Origin: an uncultured Mediterranea sp.
GTDB taxonomy: Bacteria; Bacteroidota; Bacteroidia; Bacteroidales; Bacteroidaceae
Reading direction: 5' to 3'
Assembly: GCA_946007445.1 (NCBI GenBank)
Contig: CAMGAL010000094.1
Span: forward strand, 1 to 7,708
Length of the DNA stretch: 7,708 nucleotides
The notes under the pieces were generated by a model. The model was given only the letters and a program-made list of their open reading frames with translations, was not told the origin of the DNA and ran no database searches. This document shows positions 7,113 through 7,708 of this stretch, piece by piece (the stretch's first letter is position 1; each line of letters begins with the position of its first letter). Both the position numbers and the translations under genes were made by a program.

Positions 7113-7708
7113 TGTTGGATTTTTCCTCGCGAGACATTAAGTTTTTGCCCGGGGTAGGCCCTCAACGGGCTGCCTTGTTGGCCAAAGAACTCTCGATTAC
7201 CTCTTTCCACGACCTACTGTACTATTTCCCTTACAAGTATGTGGACCCCACCAGCATATATTAGATTGCCTATCTGGCCGGCTGCAAGCACTTTCTCCAG
7301 CTGCGGGGAGAGATTAAGACCTTTGAGACGGCGGGCGAGGGACGCCAGCGCCGTCTGGTGGCGCACTTCACGGATGGCACGGGATTTGTCGACCTGGTGT
7401 GGTTCAATGGCATCAAGTATCTGCTAGAGCGCCTGAAGGTACATACGGAATACATCGTGTTCGGTCGTCCCTCCGTCTTCAACGGACGCATCAATATCTC
7501 CCATCCCGATGTCGATGTGGCTTCCGACCTGAAGCTCTCCTCGATGGGGATGCAACCCTATTACAACACGACAGAGAAGATGAAGCGCTGCTTCCTCAAC
7601 TCCAATGCGCTGGAGAAGATGATGCGCGCCTTGATACAGCAGATGCGCGAACCCTTGCCCGAGACTTTGCCTCCCTATCTGCTGGCGCAACCCCACTTGA
7701 TGCCACTC
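7112..7708 (+). pseudogene. recG: ATP-dependent DNA helicase RecG, N-terminal part, interrupted by TAG at codon 51; 3' end beyond window
   Basis: RecG remodels stalled replication forks and Holliday junctions. Only the N-terminal wedge-domain part (199 codons) is in the window; the helicase motifs would lie beyond it. The start is the ATG at 7112 (TAATG with ispD). The N-terminus FLPGVGPQRAALLAKEL and HDLLYYFPYKYVD match Bacteroidetes RecG, and after the break RGEIKTFETAGEGRQRRL, DLVWFNGIK, GRINISHPD and MQPYYNTTEKMKR match too. In between, codon 51 (7262-7264) is TAG. There is no frameshift and the frame is open on both sides. The residues before it, DPTSIY, replace the widely conserved DR(T/S) motif. 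The first in-frame ATG downstream is codon 145 (7544), too late to restore the domain. Either the gene is broken, or this is a sequence error or a suppressed codon. Confidence 0.88.
7262..7264 (+). other. recG: In-frame amber stop codon in recG (codon 51)
   Basis: TAG falls in the reading frame set by the ATG at 7112, in the context IY-TAG-IAYL. Homologues have a sense codon here (Tyr in Bacteroides relatives as I recall, Pro in E. coli LYPIG). A single change from TAC or TAT would create it. Confidence 0.85.

Overview
The window reads as a chromosomal segment of a Bacteroidales bacterium, most likely a Bacteroidaceae member with GC-rich coding sequence. The grounds are the gene set and order, the Bacteroidetes form of PdxJ (NINK in place of the enterobacterial NIDH), and three -7 promoter boxes of the Bacteroides TAnnTTTG type. 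Translation starts have A-rich leaders instead of clear Shine-Dalgarno sequences. I cannot name the genus. No RNA gene, insertion sequence, prophage or CRISPR array is visible. No stretch over 300 bases lacks a gene.

Layout: positions 1-2061 (minus) hold the first 687 codons of a Pit-family phosphate permease with a long C-terminal soluble region; the gene runs off the left edge. NAD kinase (2155-3024, minus) lies upstream on the same strand. The 93-bp gap between them carries a -7 box for the permease and an 11-bp-period direct repeat resembling a Pho box. The nadK-pdxJ intergenic region (3025-3129) holds divergent promoters.

From 3130 rightward the genes are tightly packed on the plus strand: pdxJ, exbB-like, exbD-like, tonB-like, a DJ-1/PfpI-family gene, ispD and recG. 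Junctions are mostly overlaps of 1-13 bases or gaps of a few bases, which suggests one operon. The exbB-exbD-tonB trio would use the proton-motive force to drive outer-membrane TonB-dependent uptake. pdxJ (vitamin B6), nadK (NADP) and ispD (isoprenoids) are core metabolism, and recG is DNA repair.

The oddities are two in-frame amber (TAG) codons. One interrupts recG at codon 51 although the frame stays open and recognisable to the window end. The other ends the TonB-like protein just before a sequence that still reads as the family's last beta strand. No other gene with a visible stop ends in TAG. Sequence error or nonsense mutation is the simplest reading, and amber suppression is a weaker alternative. 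I see no wholly new biological system here; the recG/tonB amber codons and the Pho-box-like repeat are the signals most worth checking.
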